64,000 bases of DNA from Rossellomorea aquimaris (GCF_020171925.1 NZ_JAIVAR010000001.1:496001-560000); one strand, 5' to 3'. Counted from the stretch's first letter, positions 9,676 to 19,389 are shown. The notes: generated from the letters alone by a model not told the origin. Numbers and translations are program-made.

Positions 9676-11016
9676 GTGAACTATTTATTTGTTGCGCCAT
9701 TTTATTCTCATTTAAAATTAGATACTTCAAAAATTAAACACCGAGAATGTGAATTCGAAAAAGTTAAGAACAATTTTATAAAAAAAAATTATGGTTCCTT
9801 CCCGTGGATAAAAGGGGTGGACAACTCTAAAAATGAAATGAAGTTTCAGAACATTCAAGAAGATGCGAATAAAGATAACAATATTGTCTTTAGAATCGAT
9901 ACTGAGCATTTGATTGAATCAACTTTGACGAAATTTAGACATAATAACCCCTCGATTGAGTTTAAAGCAATAAATTCTGAGTTGATTATCTTTCATTATG
10001 GAATATCTAATTTAGTTTTAGAATTAAGTATTGATGATCACGATCTTGAATCGGAACGTGTTCAAGACTTTTCAAATAAGTTAATGACCTTTGTCGTACA
10101 AGAGTTATTCAAGTTACATCTTAAAGAGTTATTTGTAAAGTTTGTTAAAGAACTCAACAATGATTTTATCCATATAAGAAATCATGAAAAAATGTTAAAT
10201 TTACATCCCTTAATTGACCATGTAGTTCCTTTATGGGTGAATAGAACATTATTGATTGATGATGGGACAGATATTTACGGTTTGAAAACACACATATTGA
10301 ATTGGTTGGCATTAGGTGGTGGTGAGTGGACAGAAGTTTATGAAACTCTTCAAGAAGATGGTAAATTCTTGAACTGGGGTCATAACATCATTATCCAAAA
10401 GAAAGAGAATGACCAAAAAAAATATATTATTGAAGCGATACATCTTTGCCAATATTATTATTCAGTTTTAGAAATGTTTAATAATGAACTCACAGAGCTT
10501 ATAGGAAAAACATTTACGGACCGCAGAGACCATGGAAGTATAAAGAAGTTGAGAAAGAAACTTAATAAACTTATCTTTAATGTTAATTTTTTTATGATTA
10601 CTATGGATGAAGAATGGTTTAATGTTCAAGGACAGAAAAAAGTCTATTTAAATGATTTAATCAAAAAGTGGAGAATTGATCGATTAAAAGAAATGATTAA
10701 TAAAAAGGTCGCTTATTGTCAAGAGAAAGCAGACGATATAAATAATACTTTAGTGAAAAGAAATCAAACCATCTCAGAAATAATCTTATTTGCGATAGGT
10801 GGAATCGCATTAGTGGACTTTTTCACTTCGGTTTCACAGTTCTCATTCGCAATAAGGAGTAATTCCAATCATATTGATTATGAGTACTTTAATCTTCCTG
10901 GAATCTTGGACCTAGCATTGAAAGTTGCTCCTGATGGAATGATCTTTTCAGGATTTATCATTTTATTATTTTTATTCTCCCTTTACTTTACATTTATAAA
11001 TAGGAGTAGATCATAA
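9676..11016 (+). CDS. Unrecognised protein with two C-terminal membrane segments (CorA-like layout)
   Basis: 446 residues, AT-rich DNA unlike the permease before it. A long soluble N-terminal part (1-360) ends in a charged helical stretch. Two membrane segments (about 366-386 and 421-442) follow, with a 35-residue loop between them and a short basic tail. The layout recalls CorA or RMD1-type proteins, but the CorA GMN motif after the first segment is absent (VDFFTSVSQF there instead). The start is GTG, 7 bases after a ribosome site inside the permease gene; the stop is 1 base before the next GTG. No family or function recognised. Membrane sensor, channel or anchor for the lyase-like partner are all possible. 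Confidence 0.8.
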   Translation: MNYLFVAPFYSHLKLDTSKIKHRECEFEKVKNNFIKKNYGSFPWIKGVDNSKNEMKFQNIQEDANKDNNIVFRIDTEHLIESTLTKFRHNNPSIEFKAINSELIIFHYGISNLVLELSIDDHDLESERVQDFSNKLMTFVVQELFKLHLKELFVKFVKELNNDFIHIRNHEKMLNLHPLIDHVVPLWVNRTLLIDDGTDIYGLKTHILNWLALGGGEWTEVYETLQEDGKFLNWGHNIIIQKKENDQKKYIIEAIHLCQYYYSVLEMFNNELTELIGKTFTDRRDHGSIKKLRKKLNKLIFNVNFFMITMDEEWFNVQGQKKVYLNDLIKKWRIDRLKEMINKKVAYCQEKADDINNTLVKRNQTISEIILFAIGGIALVDFFTSVSQFSFAIRSNSNHIDYEYFNLPGILDLALKVAPDGMIFSGFIILLFLFSLYFTFINRSRS

Positions 11017-11017
11017 A

Positions 11018-12361
11018 GTGAAAAAGCAAACACTACACCAATTACTTACACATATAGAAAACAGCGAAATTCCAGAGGACTGGGTAAAATCTGTGAAATT
11101 GTTAGAAAAAGAATACAACCAAATAAAACATGTAATTAATCGACCCAATCCACCTAGAATCTATGGTTTAAATACACTTGTTGGTCACCTAGATGATCAA
11201 GATTTGTCACATGATAGCTTAATAAGTTTTCAAAACGAATTAATCAATAATCATTCCATAGGGATAAACGAATTTTACGATCCTTTCATAGTAAGGTGTA
11301 TAAATTATGCCAAGGTTCAAAGCATTAGCATGGGGGGGACAGGAATTAGCCCTGATCTATTTAAAAGAATAATTCACTTACTAGAAGAGGGATTCATTCC
11401 ACGTGTTCCAAGGTTAAGCAGCTATTCCTGTGGAGATGTCATTCCTGGAGCTCATTGGGCAAGTGAAGTATTATGCAATTTGAATTTGAGAAAAAAATAC
11501 ACATTAAAGCCTAAAGAAGGTTTATCCTTGATCAATGGGAATTTTGTACATATTGGATATTCTGTGGCAATATCCAGTCAAATGTTGAAATTGTTTAAAA
11601 GGATTATTCTAAATTCATTCAAAGTGATTGCACTTTCTAAGTCTAACCCTTCAAATTTTAAGTTTATAGTCAATCAAACTTCAAACCCCTATCTTCGAGA
11701 AACATTTAAAACTATGATGAAATTTAGTAACCAGCAAAAAGGGATTTACAACGTACAGGATCCAGTGTCCGTCAGATCTATTCCCCAAATGATTGAAGCT
11801 CTATTGAATGGATTATCTCAATGGAAACAAAGTATTGAGGTACAGTTAAATCAAAGTTCTGATAACCCTTTGTTTGATCGTAAAGATGAGGCATTTTATT
11901 CTCAAAGTAGTTTTCTGGCATTGGACGTTTCTCTTCAGGCGAGTAAATTAATAGAAACCATATTAATGGTTTGTTGGAATATCGAACGAAGAATTCACTA
12001 TCTTCTTAGTGGGAGAATAAATAATATTCCACAAAATGGGGCTAGTGAAGACGAACATTTGGGGTTTATTCAGCTACCTAAACTAGTAACAGCCATGGTG
12101 GAAGAAGTGAGAATGAAGGTAGGTAGAAGGACTTTTGCTTCGGGTTCGTCTACATCATATGGGATAGAAGATTTCTGGTCATATGGAGTCATTAATAATA
12201 ACCAATTAGAAGAGTTAATTAAAACTACGAATAAGATATTAGAAATCGAAGAAAATCTAATCGATAAGTTGAATGATAAATTTAATGTCGTAAAAACGAA
12301 AGAACTCTACGAGGCCATCGAGGAACTTGATTCAATCGAATTTAATTACAAAAACATTTAA
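11018..12361 (+). CDS. Divergent aromatic amino acid ammonia-lyase homologue (HAL/PAL family)
   Basis: 447 residues, shorter than the roughly 500 of HutH. Family landmarks in order: IYGLNT (Tyr49, HAL Tyr53), NNHSIG (His79, HAL His83), SCGDVIPGAH (137-146), LINGN (Asn173), VQDPVSVRSIPQ (246-257), SSDNPLF (280-286) and SEDEH (343-347). The MIO-forming tripeptide Ala-Ser-Gly is Ser-Cys-Gly here, and the Tyr of QDxYSxR (HAL Tyr280) is Val250, while Gln247 and Arg253 remain. It could be an active lyase or aminomutase with altered chemistry, or a non-enzymatic relative. Starts with GTG, coupled to the preceding gene. AT-rich; probably acquired together with it. Confidence 0.82.
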   Translation: MKKQTLHQLLTHIENSEIPEDWVKSVKLLEKEYNQIKHVINRPNPPRIYGLNTLVGHLDDQDLSHDSLISFQNELINNHSIGINEFYDPFIVRCINYAKVQSISMGGTGISPDLFKRIIHLLEEGFIPRVPRLSSYSCGDVIPGAHWASEVLCNLNLRKKYTLKPKEGLSLINGNFVHIGYSVAISSQMLKLFKRIILNSFKVIALSKSNPSNFKFIVNQTSNPYLRETFKTMMKFSNQQKGIYNVQDPVSVRSIPQMIEALLNGLSQWKQSIEVQLNQSSDNPLFDRKDEAFYSQSSFLALDVSLQASKLIETILMVCWNIERRIHYLLSGRINNIPQNGASEDEHLGFIQLPKLVTAMVEEVRMKVGRRTFASGSSTSYGIEDFWSYGVINNNQLEELIKTTNKILEIEENLIDKLNDKFNVVKTKELYEAIEELDSIEFNYKNI

Positions 12362-12455
12362 GTGAAAATTTCGACTGAAATAGAGGAATTGCTAAGATAA
12401 ATATAGAATAGGACTTTAGAACGCATACATAGAACTTCAAAAGGCGGTGCACGAT

Positions 12456-12866
12456 ATGATAGAAAATCCATCCCGAGAAGAAATGGGACAAATCTTGAAG
12501 GAAGCGAAGCGCATTGCGGTTGTCGGATTGAGCGACAATCCAGCGCGAACATCCTATTCTGTGTCCAAAGCCATGCAGGATCAAGGGTACGAGATAATCC
12601 CGGTCAATCCGACCATAGACTCGGCACTAGGTGTGAAAGCGGTGGCTTCGTTGAAAGACATTGATGGCCCCGTTGACATCGTCAACGTGTTCAGGCGTCA
12701 GGAATTCCTGCCGGAGATCGCAAAAGAATTTGACCAGATTGAAGCTACTGTTTTTTGGGCACAGCTTGGCGTCGTGAATGAGGAAGCTTTTTCATATTTG
12801 AAGGAGCGGGGATATACAGTGATTATGGACCGCTGTATTAAGGTTGAACATGCTTTAACCAAATAA
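12456..12866 (+). CDS. yneT: CoA-binding protein YneT
   Basis: 136 residues from the ATG at 12456; AAGGCGGTG lies 8 bases before it, which makes the in-frame GTG at 12447 unlikely. Single CoA-binding Rossmann domain: VVGLSDNPARTSYSV near 22-36, then PVNP, and a C-terminal MDRCIKVEH. Members bind CoA in vitro; the physiological role is unknown. It lies before parE as in B. subtilis. Confidence 0.9.
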   Translation: MIENPSREEMGQILKEAKRIAVVGLSDNPARTSYSVSKAMQDQGYEIIPVNPTIDSALGVKAVASLKDIDGPVDIVNVFRRQEFLPEIAKEFDQIEATVFWAQLGVVNEEAFSYLKERGYTVIMDRCIKVEHALTK

Positions 12867-12876
12867 ATCTCACAGA

Positions 12877-12906
12877 GGCAAGCGGCGATTCCCGCTTGTT
12901 TTTTTT
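12877..12906 (+). terminator. Terminator of yneT
   Basis: Stem aagcgg/ccgctt followed by a run of at least eight T. Confidence 0.85.
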
Positions 12907-13043
12907 CGGATAAGACTCACCTTTAAATCGGAGACGGACCCTTCTTATCAAGGGATTAATCAGAAAATTTGATTTGCGAAATTGAAATAAAACGCTACAA
13001 TATAGCATAGTGGATTACCTTGAAATGCGAAAAAACAGGTAAC

Positions 13044-13068
13044 CGAACAAGTGTTCTTGTGTTATAGT
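13044..13068 (+). promoter_or_regulatory. parE promoter with LexA-type box
   Basis: CGAACAAGTGTTCT (13044-13057) fits the Bacillus LexA consensus CGAAC-N4-GTTCG except for the last base. An extended -10 element, TGTTATAGT, follows at 13060-13068, so bound LexA would block the promoter. parE-parC is reported as an SOS-regulated locus in B. subtilis; control here is inferred from the site. Confidence 0.7.
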
Positions 13069-13138
13069 AAAGGGTAGAACACAGAAGTCCGATCTTTTAG
13101 TTGCAAATCGGACAGTGAAGTTTGAAAGGGGAATGTGC

Positions 13139-15115
13139 GTGGCCAACCAGACAAAGTCAATGGCTTATAATGATGATGCAATTCAGGTTTTGGAAGGCTT
13201 GGAAGCCGTCCGTAAAAGACCTGGTATGTACATTGGATCCACCGACACCAGAGGGTTGCATCATTTAGTATATGAAATCGTAGATAATGCAGTAGACGAA
13301 GCACTAGCAGGCTTCGGTAATGAAATCACAGTAACCATACATAATGATAACAGTATTTCCGTACAGGATAGAGGGCGTGGTATGCCGACTGGTATGCATA
13401 AAATGGGGAAACCGACACCCGAGATCATCTTGACGGTCCTTCATGCAGGTGGGAAATTCGGACAAGGGGGCTACAAGACGAGCGGCGGACTGCACGGCGT
13501 CGGTGCATCTGTCGTGAACGCCCTTTCCGAGTGGCTTGTCGTTACGATCGAGCGGGACGGAACCAAATATGAGCAGCGCTTTATAAAAGGCGGCAAACCT
13601 GAAACGACTCTCGAGAAAATTGGCAAAACAAAAAAATCAGGTACAAGAATCCACTTTAAACCGGATGCTGAAATTTTCAGTACGACCACTTATAATTACG
13701 ATACGTTGTGTGAACGGTTAAGGGAGTCTGCATTCCTTCTTAAAGGATTAAAGATCGAAATAATAGATGAACGACATGAGCAAAAAGAAATATTTCACTA
13801 TGAGAGCGGGATTCAAGCTTTTGTCCAATATTTAAATGAAGAAAAAGACAGTCTTCATCCTGTTGCGTTCTTTGAAGGGACGAATCATAGCATCGAAATT
13901 GAATTCGCGTTTCAGTTCAATGATGGCTTTTCTGAGAACATCCTGTCCTTCGTCAACAATGTAAGAACGAAAGACGGAGGCACGCATGAAGCTGGTGCGA
14001 AGACGGCAATGACAAGGGTATTTAACGAATATGCCCGTAAAGTCGGCATCCTTAAAGACAGGGATAAGAATCTGGAAGGAACCGATATCCGTGAAGGGCT
14101 CGCTGCCATCGTATCCGTCCGTATACCGGAGGAACTCCTGCAATTCGAAGGTCAGACAAAAGGGAAGCTCGGTACAAGTGAAGCAAGATCCGCAGTGGAT
14201 TCCGTTGTTTCAGAACATCTTCTTTACTTCTTGGAAGAAAATCCGGATACCAGTTCTCTTCTGATTAAAAAATCAATCAAAGCGGCACAAGCTAGGGAAG
14301 CGGCACGAAAAGCACGTGAAGATGCACGCAATGGTAAAAAGCGCAAGCGTTCCGAAACGGTGCTATCTGGGAAATTGACCCCTGCACAATCGAGGAATCC
14401 TCAAAGAAATGAACTTTATCTTGTAGAGGGTGATTCCGCCGGTGGTTCTGCCAAACAGGGACGTGACCGAAAATTCCAGGCCATCCTGCCGCTTCGGGGG
14501 AAAGTCATCAACACGGAAAAAGCTAAGTTGCAGGACATCTTCAAAAATGAAGAAATCAATACGATCATCCATGCAATCGGCGGTGGAGTCGGTCCGGAAT
14601 TTAATGTGGACGACATCAATTACGACAAAATCGTCATCATGACGGATGCAGATACAGATGGGGCACATATACAAGTTCTTCTGCTTACCTTCTTTTACCG
14701 TTATATGAAGCCGCTTGTTGAAGCGGGTAAAGTATATATCGCCCTTCCCCCACTATATAAAGTGAGCAAAGGAACAGGGAAGAAGGAAAAAATTGAATAT
14801 GCCTGGACGGACGAAGAACTTCAGGGGGCAATCAAGAAAATCGGAAAAGGATACATGATCCAGCGTTACAAAGGTCTTGGTGAAATGAATGCAGACCAAT
14901 TGTGGGAAACCACCATGGACCCTGAAACGAGAGCATTGATCCGTGTAAGGATTGACGATGCAGCCCGAGCAGAGCGAAGAGTCACCACATTGATGGGTGA
15001 CAAAGTCGAGCCTCGCCGGAAGTGGATTGAAAGCAATGTTGCATTCGGTTTGGAAGAGGACGGCAGCATTTTAGAAAACGAAAACATCACGGTCCAAGAG
15101 CAAGAGGAGGGGTAA
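13139..15115 (+). CDS. parE: DNA topoisomerase IV subunit B
   Basis: ATPase subunit of topoisomerase IV, which decatenates daughter chromosomes. About 658 residues from GTG at 13139, the start best placed after AAAGGGG (8 bases); an ATG at 13133 and a GTG at 13115 are less well spaced. GHKL motifs are present (EIVDNAVDEALAG; GRGMPTGMH; GLHGVGASVVNAL), as are the TOPRIM motifs LVEGDSAGGSAKQGRDR and MTDADTDGAHI. parC begins 4 bases after the stop. Confidence 0.97.
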   Translation: MANQTKSMAYNDDAIQVLEGLEAVRKRPGMYIGSTDTRGLHHLVYEIVDNAVDEALAGFGNEITVTIHNDNSISVQDRGRGMPTGMHKMGKPTPEIILTVLHAGGKFGQGGYKTSGGLHGVGASVVNALSEWLVVTIERDGTKYEQRFIKGGKPETTLEKIGKTKKSGTRIHFKPDAEIFSTTTYNYDTLCERLRESAFLLKGLKIEIIDERHEQKEIFHYESGIQAFVQYLNEEKDSLHPVAFFEGTNHSIEIEFAFQFNDGFSENILSFVNNVRTKDGGTHEAGAKTAMTRVFNEYARKVGILKDRDKNLEGTDIREGLAAIVSVRIPEELLQFEGQTKGKLGTSEARSAVDSVVSEHLLYFLEENPDTSSLLIKKSIKAAQAREAARKAREDARNGKKRKRSETVLSGKLTPAQSRNPQRNELYLVEGDSAGGSAKQGRDRKFQAILPLRGKVINTEKAKLQDIFKNEEINTIIHAIGGGVGPEFNVDDINYDKIVIMTDADTDGAHIQVLLLTFFYRYMKPLVEAGKVYIALPPLYKVSKGTGKKEKIEYAWTDEELQGAIKKIGKGYMIQRYKGLGEMNADQLWETTMDPETRALIRVRIDDAARAERRVTTLMGDKVEPRRKWIESNVAFGLEEDGSILENENITVQEQEEG

Positions 15116-15118
15116 TAC

Positions 15119-17551
15119 ATGACAACGGTAGAACGATATCAGGATTTGCCTCTTGAAGAGGTCCTTGGAGACCGTTTCGGCAGATATAGTAAATACATCA
15201 TACAGGAACGTGCATTACCAGATGCACGGGACGGATTGAAGCCCGTACAAAGACGGATTCTTTACGCTATGTACGTTGATGGGAACACACAGGAAAAAGG
15301 ATTCAGGAAATCCGCAAAGACCGTCGGTAATGTAATCGGTAACTATCATCCTCATGGGGATACATCCGTTTACGATGCGATGGTGCGTATGAGCCAGGAC
15401 TGGAAAGTGCGAAATTTCCTTGTGGAAATGCACGGGAATAACGGTAGCATCGATGGGGATCCCCCAGCGGCGATGCGTTATACCGAGGCAAGGCTTTCGG
15501 CAATTTCAATGGAATTGTTACGGGATATCGACAAAAAGACGGTAGAATTCATTCCTAACTTTGACGATACATCCAGTGAACCAACCGTCCTTCCTTCCCG
15601 TTTTCCGAACCTGTTAGTGAACGGTTCCACTGGGATTTCCGCAGGCTACGCCACTGATATCCCACCGCACCATTTGGGTGAAGTGATCGATGCAGCCATC
15701 ATGCGGATTGAAAAGCCTCAATGTACTGTCGACGATTTAATGACGGTCATGAAAGGCCCTGATTTCCCGACTGGCGGGATCATCCAAGGCGTGGATGGCA
15801 TCAAAAAAGCTTACGAGACTGGCAAAGGGAAAGTGGTTGTGCGAGGAAAAGCTGAAGTGGAGGATATCCGAGGCAGCAAACAGCAAATCGTCATCACTGA
15901 AATACCATATGAAATAAATAAGGCGAACCTCGTAAAGAAAATGGATGAATTCAGAGTGGATCGTAAAGTTGAAGGAATCGCCGAAGTGCGGGATGAGACA
16001 GACCGTGAAGGGTTGCGCATCGTCATTGAATTGAAAAAAGATGCAGATGCAAACGGTGTCCTGAATTACCTATATAAAAACAGTGATCTTCAGATTTCTT
16101 ATAACTTCAATATGGTGGCCATTCATAATCGCCGTCCAAAGCTAATGGGTCTTCAAGGCTTGCTGGATGCGTATATCGAGCATCAAAAAGAAGTCGTGAC
16201 GAACCGAACAAAGCATGACTTAGCGAAAGCAAGCGATCGCCAGCATATCGTTGAAGGTTTGATGAAGGCGTTGTCGATACTGGACGAAGTGATTGCGACC
16301 ATCCGCGCATCAAAGGATAAAAAGGATGCAAAGATCAATTTGATCGATCAATACGGATTCACTGAAGCGCAATCGGAAGCGATTGTCAGCTTGCAATTAT
16401 ACCGACTGACGAATACCGATATCACTGCACTTCAAAATGAAGCGGAAGAACTTCAGAAACTGATTGCTGAATTAACGGCGATCCTTGAAAGTGAAAGCAA
16501 GCTTTTGAGTGTCATCAAGAAAGAGTTGAAGGCGATCAAGAAACAATTCGCTGATGCACGAAGAACAAAGATCGAAGCCGAAATAGAGGAAATCAAGATC
16601 AATCTTGAGGTGTTGGTTGCCTCTGAAGACGTGATGGTGACCGTTACAAGTGATGGATATATCAAACGTACGAGCCTCAGATCATATTCAGCGTCGAACG
16701 GCCAGGACCTTGCAATGAAGGAAACGGACAGACTGCTGGCTCAGTACGAGATGAATACGACCGATGTTCTCCTTGTGTTCACGAATAAAGGGAACTATAT
16801 TTATTGTCCGGTCCATGAGCTGCCTGACATCAGATGGAAGGATCTCGGTCAACATGTAGGGAATATCGTACCGATCGACCGGGATGAACAAGTATTAAAA
16901 GCGATTCCGATCAAGGAATTCAATGAAGAGCAGTACCTCTTATTTATCACAAAGAATGGTATGACGAAGAAATCAGAGCTTTCACAGTACAAAGCGCAAA
17001 GATATTCACGACCGTTAGTCGCAATCAACCTCAAGGGGGACGACACATTAGTGGATGTCCACCTGACAGACGGGAAGCAAGAGCTCTTCCTTGCAACTCA
17101 TATGAGCTATGGCCTATGGTTTGCGGAAGAAGAAGTAAGTATCGTCGGCCCAAGGGCTGCCGGTGTAAAGGGGATAAACCTTAAAGACGACGACTACGTG
17201 GTCTCTGGTAAAGTCATAACCGATCCTCAGAAAGAATATGTTTTCCTCGCCACTCATCGTGGTGCCGTGAAAAAAATGAAGCTTTCAGAATTTGAAAGGA
17301 CCACTCGTGCAAAACGAGGCGTCATCATGCTCCGTGAGTTGAAATCGAACCCTCATCGAGTAGCAGGCATTGACATCGTAAAAGACGTGGATCACATTGA
17401 ACTGATCAGTAGTAAAGGCAGAACAGAAAGCGTCGCAATCAATGATCTACGACCGAATGATCGATATTCCAATGGATCATTCGTCCTTGATGAAGCGGAC
17501 AGCGGTCCTGTAGTGGAAATTTGCAAAAAAACGATCGAGAATAAAGAATGA
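15119..17551 (+). CDS. parC: DNA topoisomerase IV subunit A
   Basis: Cleavage-rejoining subunit, 810 residues. The catalytic tyrosine is Tyr121 ([10 protein letters not shown]). The quinolone-determining region reads [14 protein letters not shown] (77-90): the positions equal to S. aureus GrlA Ser80 and Glu84 are Thr82 and Asp86. A coiled-coil segment (about 390-510) and a C-terminal beta-pinwheel follow. Start ATG at 15119 with GAGGAGGGG before it, inside the end of parE, so translation is coupled. Confidence 0.97.
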   Translation: MTTVERYQDLPLEEVLGDRFGRYSKYIIQERALPDARDGLKPVQRRILYAMYVDGNTQEKGFRKSAKTVGNVIGNYHPHGDTSVYDAMVRMSQDWKVRNFLVEMHGNNGSIDGDPPAAMRYTEARLSAISMELLRDIDKKTVEFIPNFDDTSSEPTVLPSRFPNLLVNGSTGISAGYATDIPPHHLGEVIDAAIMRIEKPQCTVDDLMTVMKGPDFPTGGIIQGVDGIKKAYETGKGKVVVRGKAEVEDIRGSKQQIVITEIPYEINKANLVKKMDEFRVDRKVEGIAEVRDETDREGLRIVIELKKDADANGVLNYLYKNSDLQISYNFNMVAIHNRRPKLMGLQGLLDAYIEHQKEVVTNRTKHDLAKASDRQHIVEGLMKALSILDEVIATIRASKDKKDAKINLIDQYGFTEAQSEAIVSLQLYRLTNTDITALQNEAEELQKLIAELTAILESESKLLSVIKKELKAIKKQFADARRTKIEAEIEEIKINLEVLVASEDVMVTVTSDGYIKRTSLRSYSASNGQDLAMKETDRLLAQYEMNTTDVLLVFTNKGNYIYCPVHELPDIRWKDLGQHVGNIVPIDRDEQVLKAIPIKEFNEEQYLLFITKNGMTKKSELSQYKAQRYSRPLVAINLKGDDTLVDVHLTDGKQELFLATHMSYGLWFAEEEVSIVGPRAAGVKGINLKDDDYVVSGKVITDPQKEYVFLATHRGAVKKMKLSEFERTTRAKRGVIMLRELKSNPHRVAGIDIVKDVDHIELISSKGRTESVAINDLRPNDRYSNGSFVLDEADSGPVVEICKKTIENKE

Positions 17552-17553
17552 AT

Positions 17554-17586
17554 GAAAGACTAGGGGAGGTCCCCTAGTCTTTTTCT
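17554..17586 (+). terminator. Terminator of parE-parC
   Basis: Stem aaagactagggg/cccctagtcttt with a 4-base loop, then TTTTTC. Confidence 0.92.
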
Positions 17587-17628
17587 GTTATGAGGACTAC
17601 CCAGATTACAGAAGTAGGAGGCATGGTG

Positions 17629-17642
17629 TGAAAGCGGTTACG
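17629..17642 (+). promoter_or_regulatory. Candidate CcpA site (cre) upstream of alsT
   Basis: TGAAAGCGGTTACG matches the cre consensus TGWNANCGNTNWCA at 13 of 14 positions. It lies about 210 bases before alsT. Control is only inferred. Confidence 0.4.
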
Positions 17643-17682
17643 GAAGATGATGTGTATATAGAATGAATATCTATACGGAATT

Positions 17683-17713
17683 GTTGTACAATCTTAAGGT
17701 CTGATTGTACAAC
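17683..17713. repeat. 11-bp inverted repeat upstream of alsT
   Basis: Perfect arms gttgtacaatc/gattgtacaac with a 9-base spacer, followed by TTTTAATATTTTTTC. It could be an operator or a weak terminator. The remainder of 17587-17854 shows no gene. Confidence 0.6.
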
Positions 17714-17854
17714 TTTTAATATTTTTTCATTGGTATACTATTTTGTATTTGATAGAAAATTATTTCTTTGATAGATTAAGTAAGTGTCATGAAGGGTAAA
17801 CATACGTAGATTCAAACATTTACATTTTATTACAACCAGAAGGGGGATATATGT

Positions 17855-19282
17855 ATGGAGCTATTTAATTCAATCCTTGGTACGTTGAATGATTTTATGT
17901 GGGGATATATATTGATTGCAGGTCTTGTCGGCCTCGGTCTTTATTTCTCACTTCGTACAAAGTTCGTCCAATTCCGTTATATTGCCGAAATGGGACGACT
18001 ACTTACTGATAAGACAACTGTTTCTTCCAAAGGGAAGAGAGGTATATCCTCTTTCCAGGCATTCACTATCAGTACGGCATCCCGAGTTGGTACAGGGAAT
18101 CTCGCCGGAGTTGCAACAGCCATTGCCGGTGGTGGACCAGGAGCGGTTTTCTGGATGTGGCTGATCGCATTGCTTGGTGGAGCGACCAGTTTCATCGAAA
18201 GTACGCTTGCACAAATTTACAAGGTCAATGATGGAAAAGACGGATTCCGCGGTGGTCCTGCCTATTACATGGAGAAAGGTCTGAATGCACGCTGGATGGG
18301 AATCCTATTCGCCATCATCATCACATTCTGTTTCGGTTTGGTGTTTAATTCAGTGCAATCCAATACGATCTCACTTGCCATGGAAGGAGCCTATTCGTTC
18401 GATCGTTTAACGACGGGGATCATTTTGGCGGTTCTGACTGCTGTCATCATTTTCGGAGGGATCAAGCGAATTGCAAATGTCACGCAGATCCTTGTTCCGG
18501 TCATGGCGATCCTGTATATCATTTTAGCACTTTATATCTTACTTACTAACATCACACTGCTGCCTGATATGTTCGTACTGATCTTTGAAAGTGCGTTCGG
18601 ACTCAGGGAAGTTGTCAGTGGTGGTGTCGGTGCAGCCATCATGCTCGGGATCAAGCGAGGCCTCTTCTCAAATGAAGCCGGTATGGGTAGTGCACCGAAT
18701 GCTGCAGCATCTGCAGGCGTTTCACACCCGGTCAAACAAGGGCTCATCCAGACACTTGGCGTGTTCACGGATACGCTGATCATTTGTACTGCAACGGCCT
18801 TTATGATCATTCTTTCAGATCAATATACGACAGGGATCGATGGGATCCAGTTAACACAGGCTGCACTCAGCTTCCATGTAGGTGCATGGGCGGATACGTT
18901 TGTAGCAGTGGCGATCTTCTTATTTGCCTTTAGTTCAGTGATTGGGAACTATTATTATGGTGAGACGAATATTGAATTCATCAAGTATAGTCCTGTAGCC
19001 CTCTTCATTTATCGTCTTGCCGTGATCGGAATGGTCATTTTCGGCGCTGTGGTCAAACTAGACGTTGTTTGGGGAATGGCGGACCTATTCATGGGTCTCA
19101 TGGCTGTCATCAACTTGATTGCCATTACACTACTTGCTAAGATTGCGCTTGCCGCATTAAAAGATTATCGTGCCCAAAAGAAAGCCGGAAAAGATCCAGT
19201 GTTCTACTCCAACTCAATCGAAGGGTTGAAGGGGATTGAATGCTGGGATGAAAAGCCGGGTACGAAAAGTGGAGAACAATAA
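17855..19282 (+). CDS. alsT: Sodium/amino acid symporter AlsT (AGCS family)
   Basis: 475 residues with about 10-11 membrane segments. AGCS signatures include STASRVGTGNLAGVATAIA (near 73-91), GGPAYYMEKG and LFSNEAGMGSAPNAAA. The family imports alanine or glycine with sodium; the B. subtilis parC-linked homologue AlsT has been linked to glutamine uptake. ATG at 17855 with AGAAGGGGG before it. Location after parC matches B. subtilis. Confidence 0.93.
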   Translation: MELFNSILGTLNDFMWGYILIAGLVGLGLYFSLRTKFVQFRYIAEMGRLLTDKTTVSSKGKRGISSFQAFTISTASRVGTGNLAGVATAIAGGGPGAVFWMWLIALLGGATSFIESTLAQIYKVNDGKDGFRGGPAYYMEKGLNARWMGILFAIIITFCFGLVFNSVQSNTISLAMEGAYSFDRLTTGIILAVLTAVIIFGGIKRIANVTQILVPVMAILYIILALYILLTNITLLPDMFVLIFESAFGLREVVSGGVGAAIMLGIKRGLFSNEAGMGSAPNAAASAGVSHPVKQGLIQTLGVFTDTLIICTATAFMIILSDQYTTGIDGIQLTQAALSFHVGAWADTFVAVAIFLFAFSSVIGNYYYGETNIEFIKYSPVALFIYRLAVIGMVIFGAVVKLDVVWGMADLFMGLMAVINLIAITLLAKIALAALKDYRAQKKAGKDPVFYSNSIEGLKGIECWDEKPGTKSGEQ

Positions 19283-19294
19283 GGTTCAATGACT

Positions 19295-19327
19295 TAAGGC
19301 CAACTCTTTGAAGAGTTGGCCTTTTTT
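19295..19327 (+). terminator. Terminator of alsT
   Basis: Stem aaggccaactctt/aagagttggcctt with a 2-base loop and TTTTTT tail. Confidence 0.92.
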
Positions 19328-19389
19328 ACATACTTTTTCCTGAATTGGTGATGATAGTAGTGAATCATCTTACCGAGGAGTGGACCATA

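Noticed and set aside
13115-13138. Upstream GTG/ATG starts for parE
   Set aside because: GTG at 13115 has no ribosome site and ATG at 13133 is too close to AAAGGGG; GTG at 13139 has correct spacing and matches homologue length.
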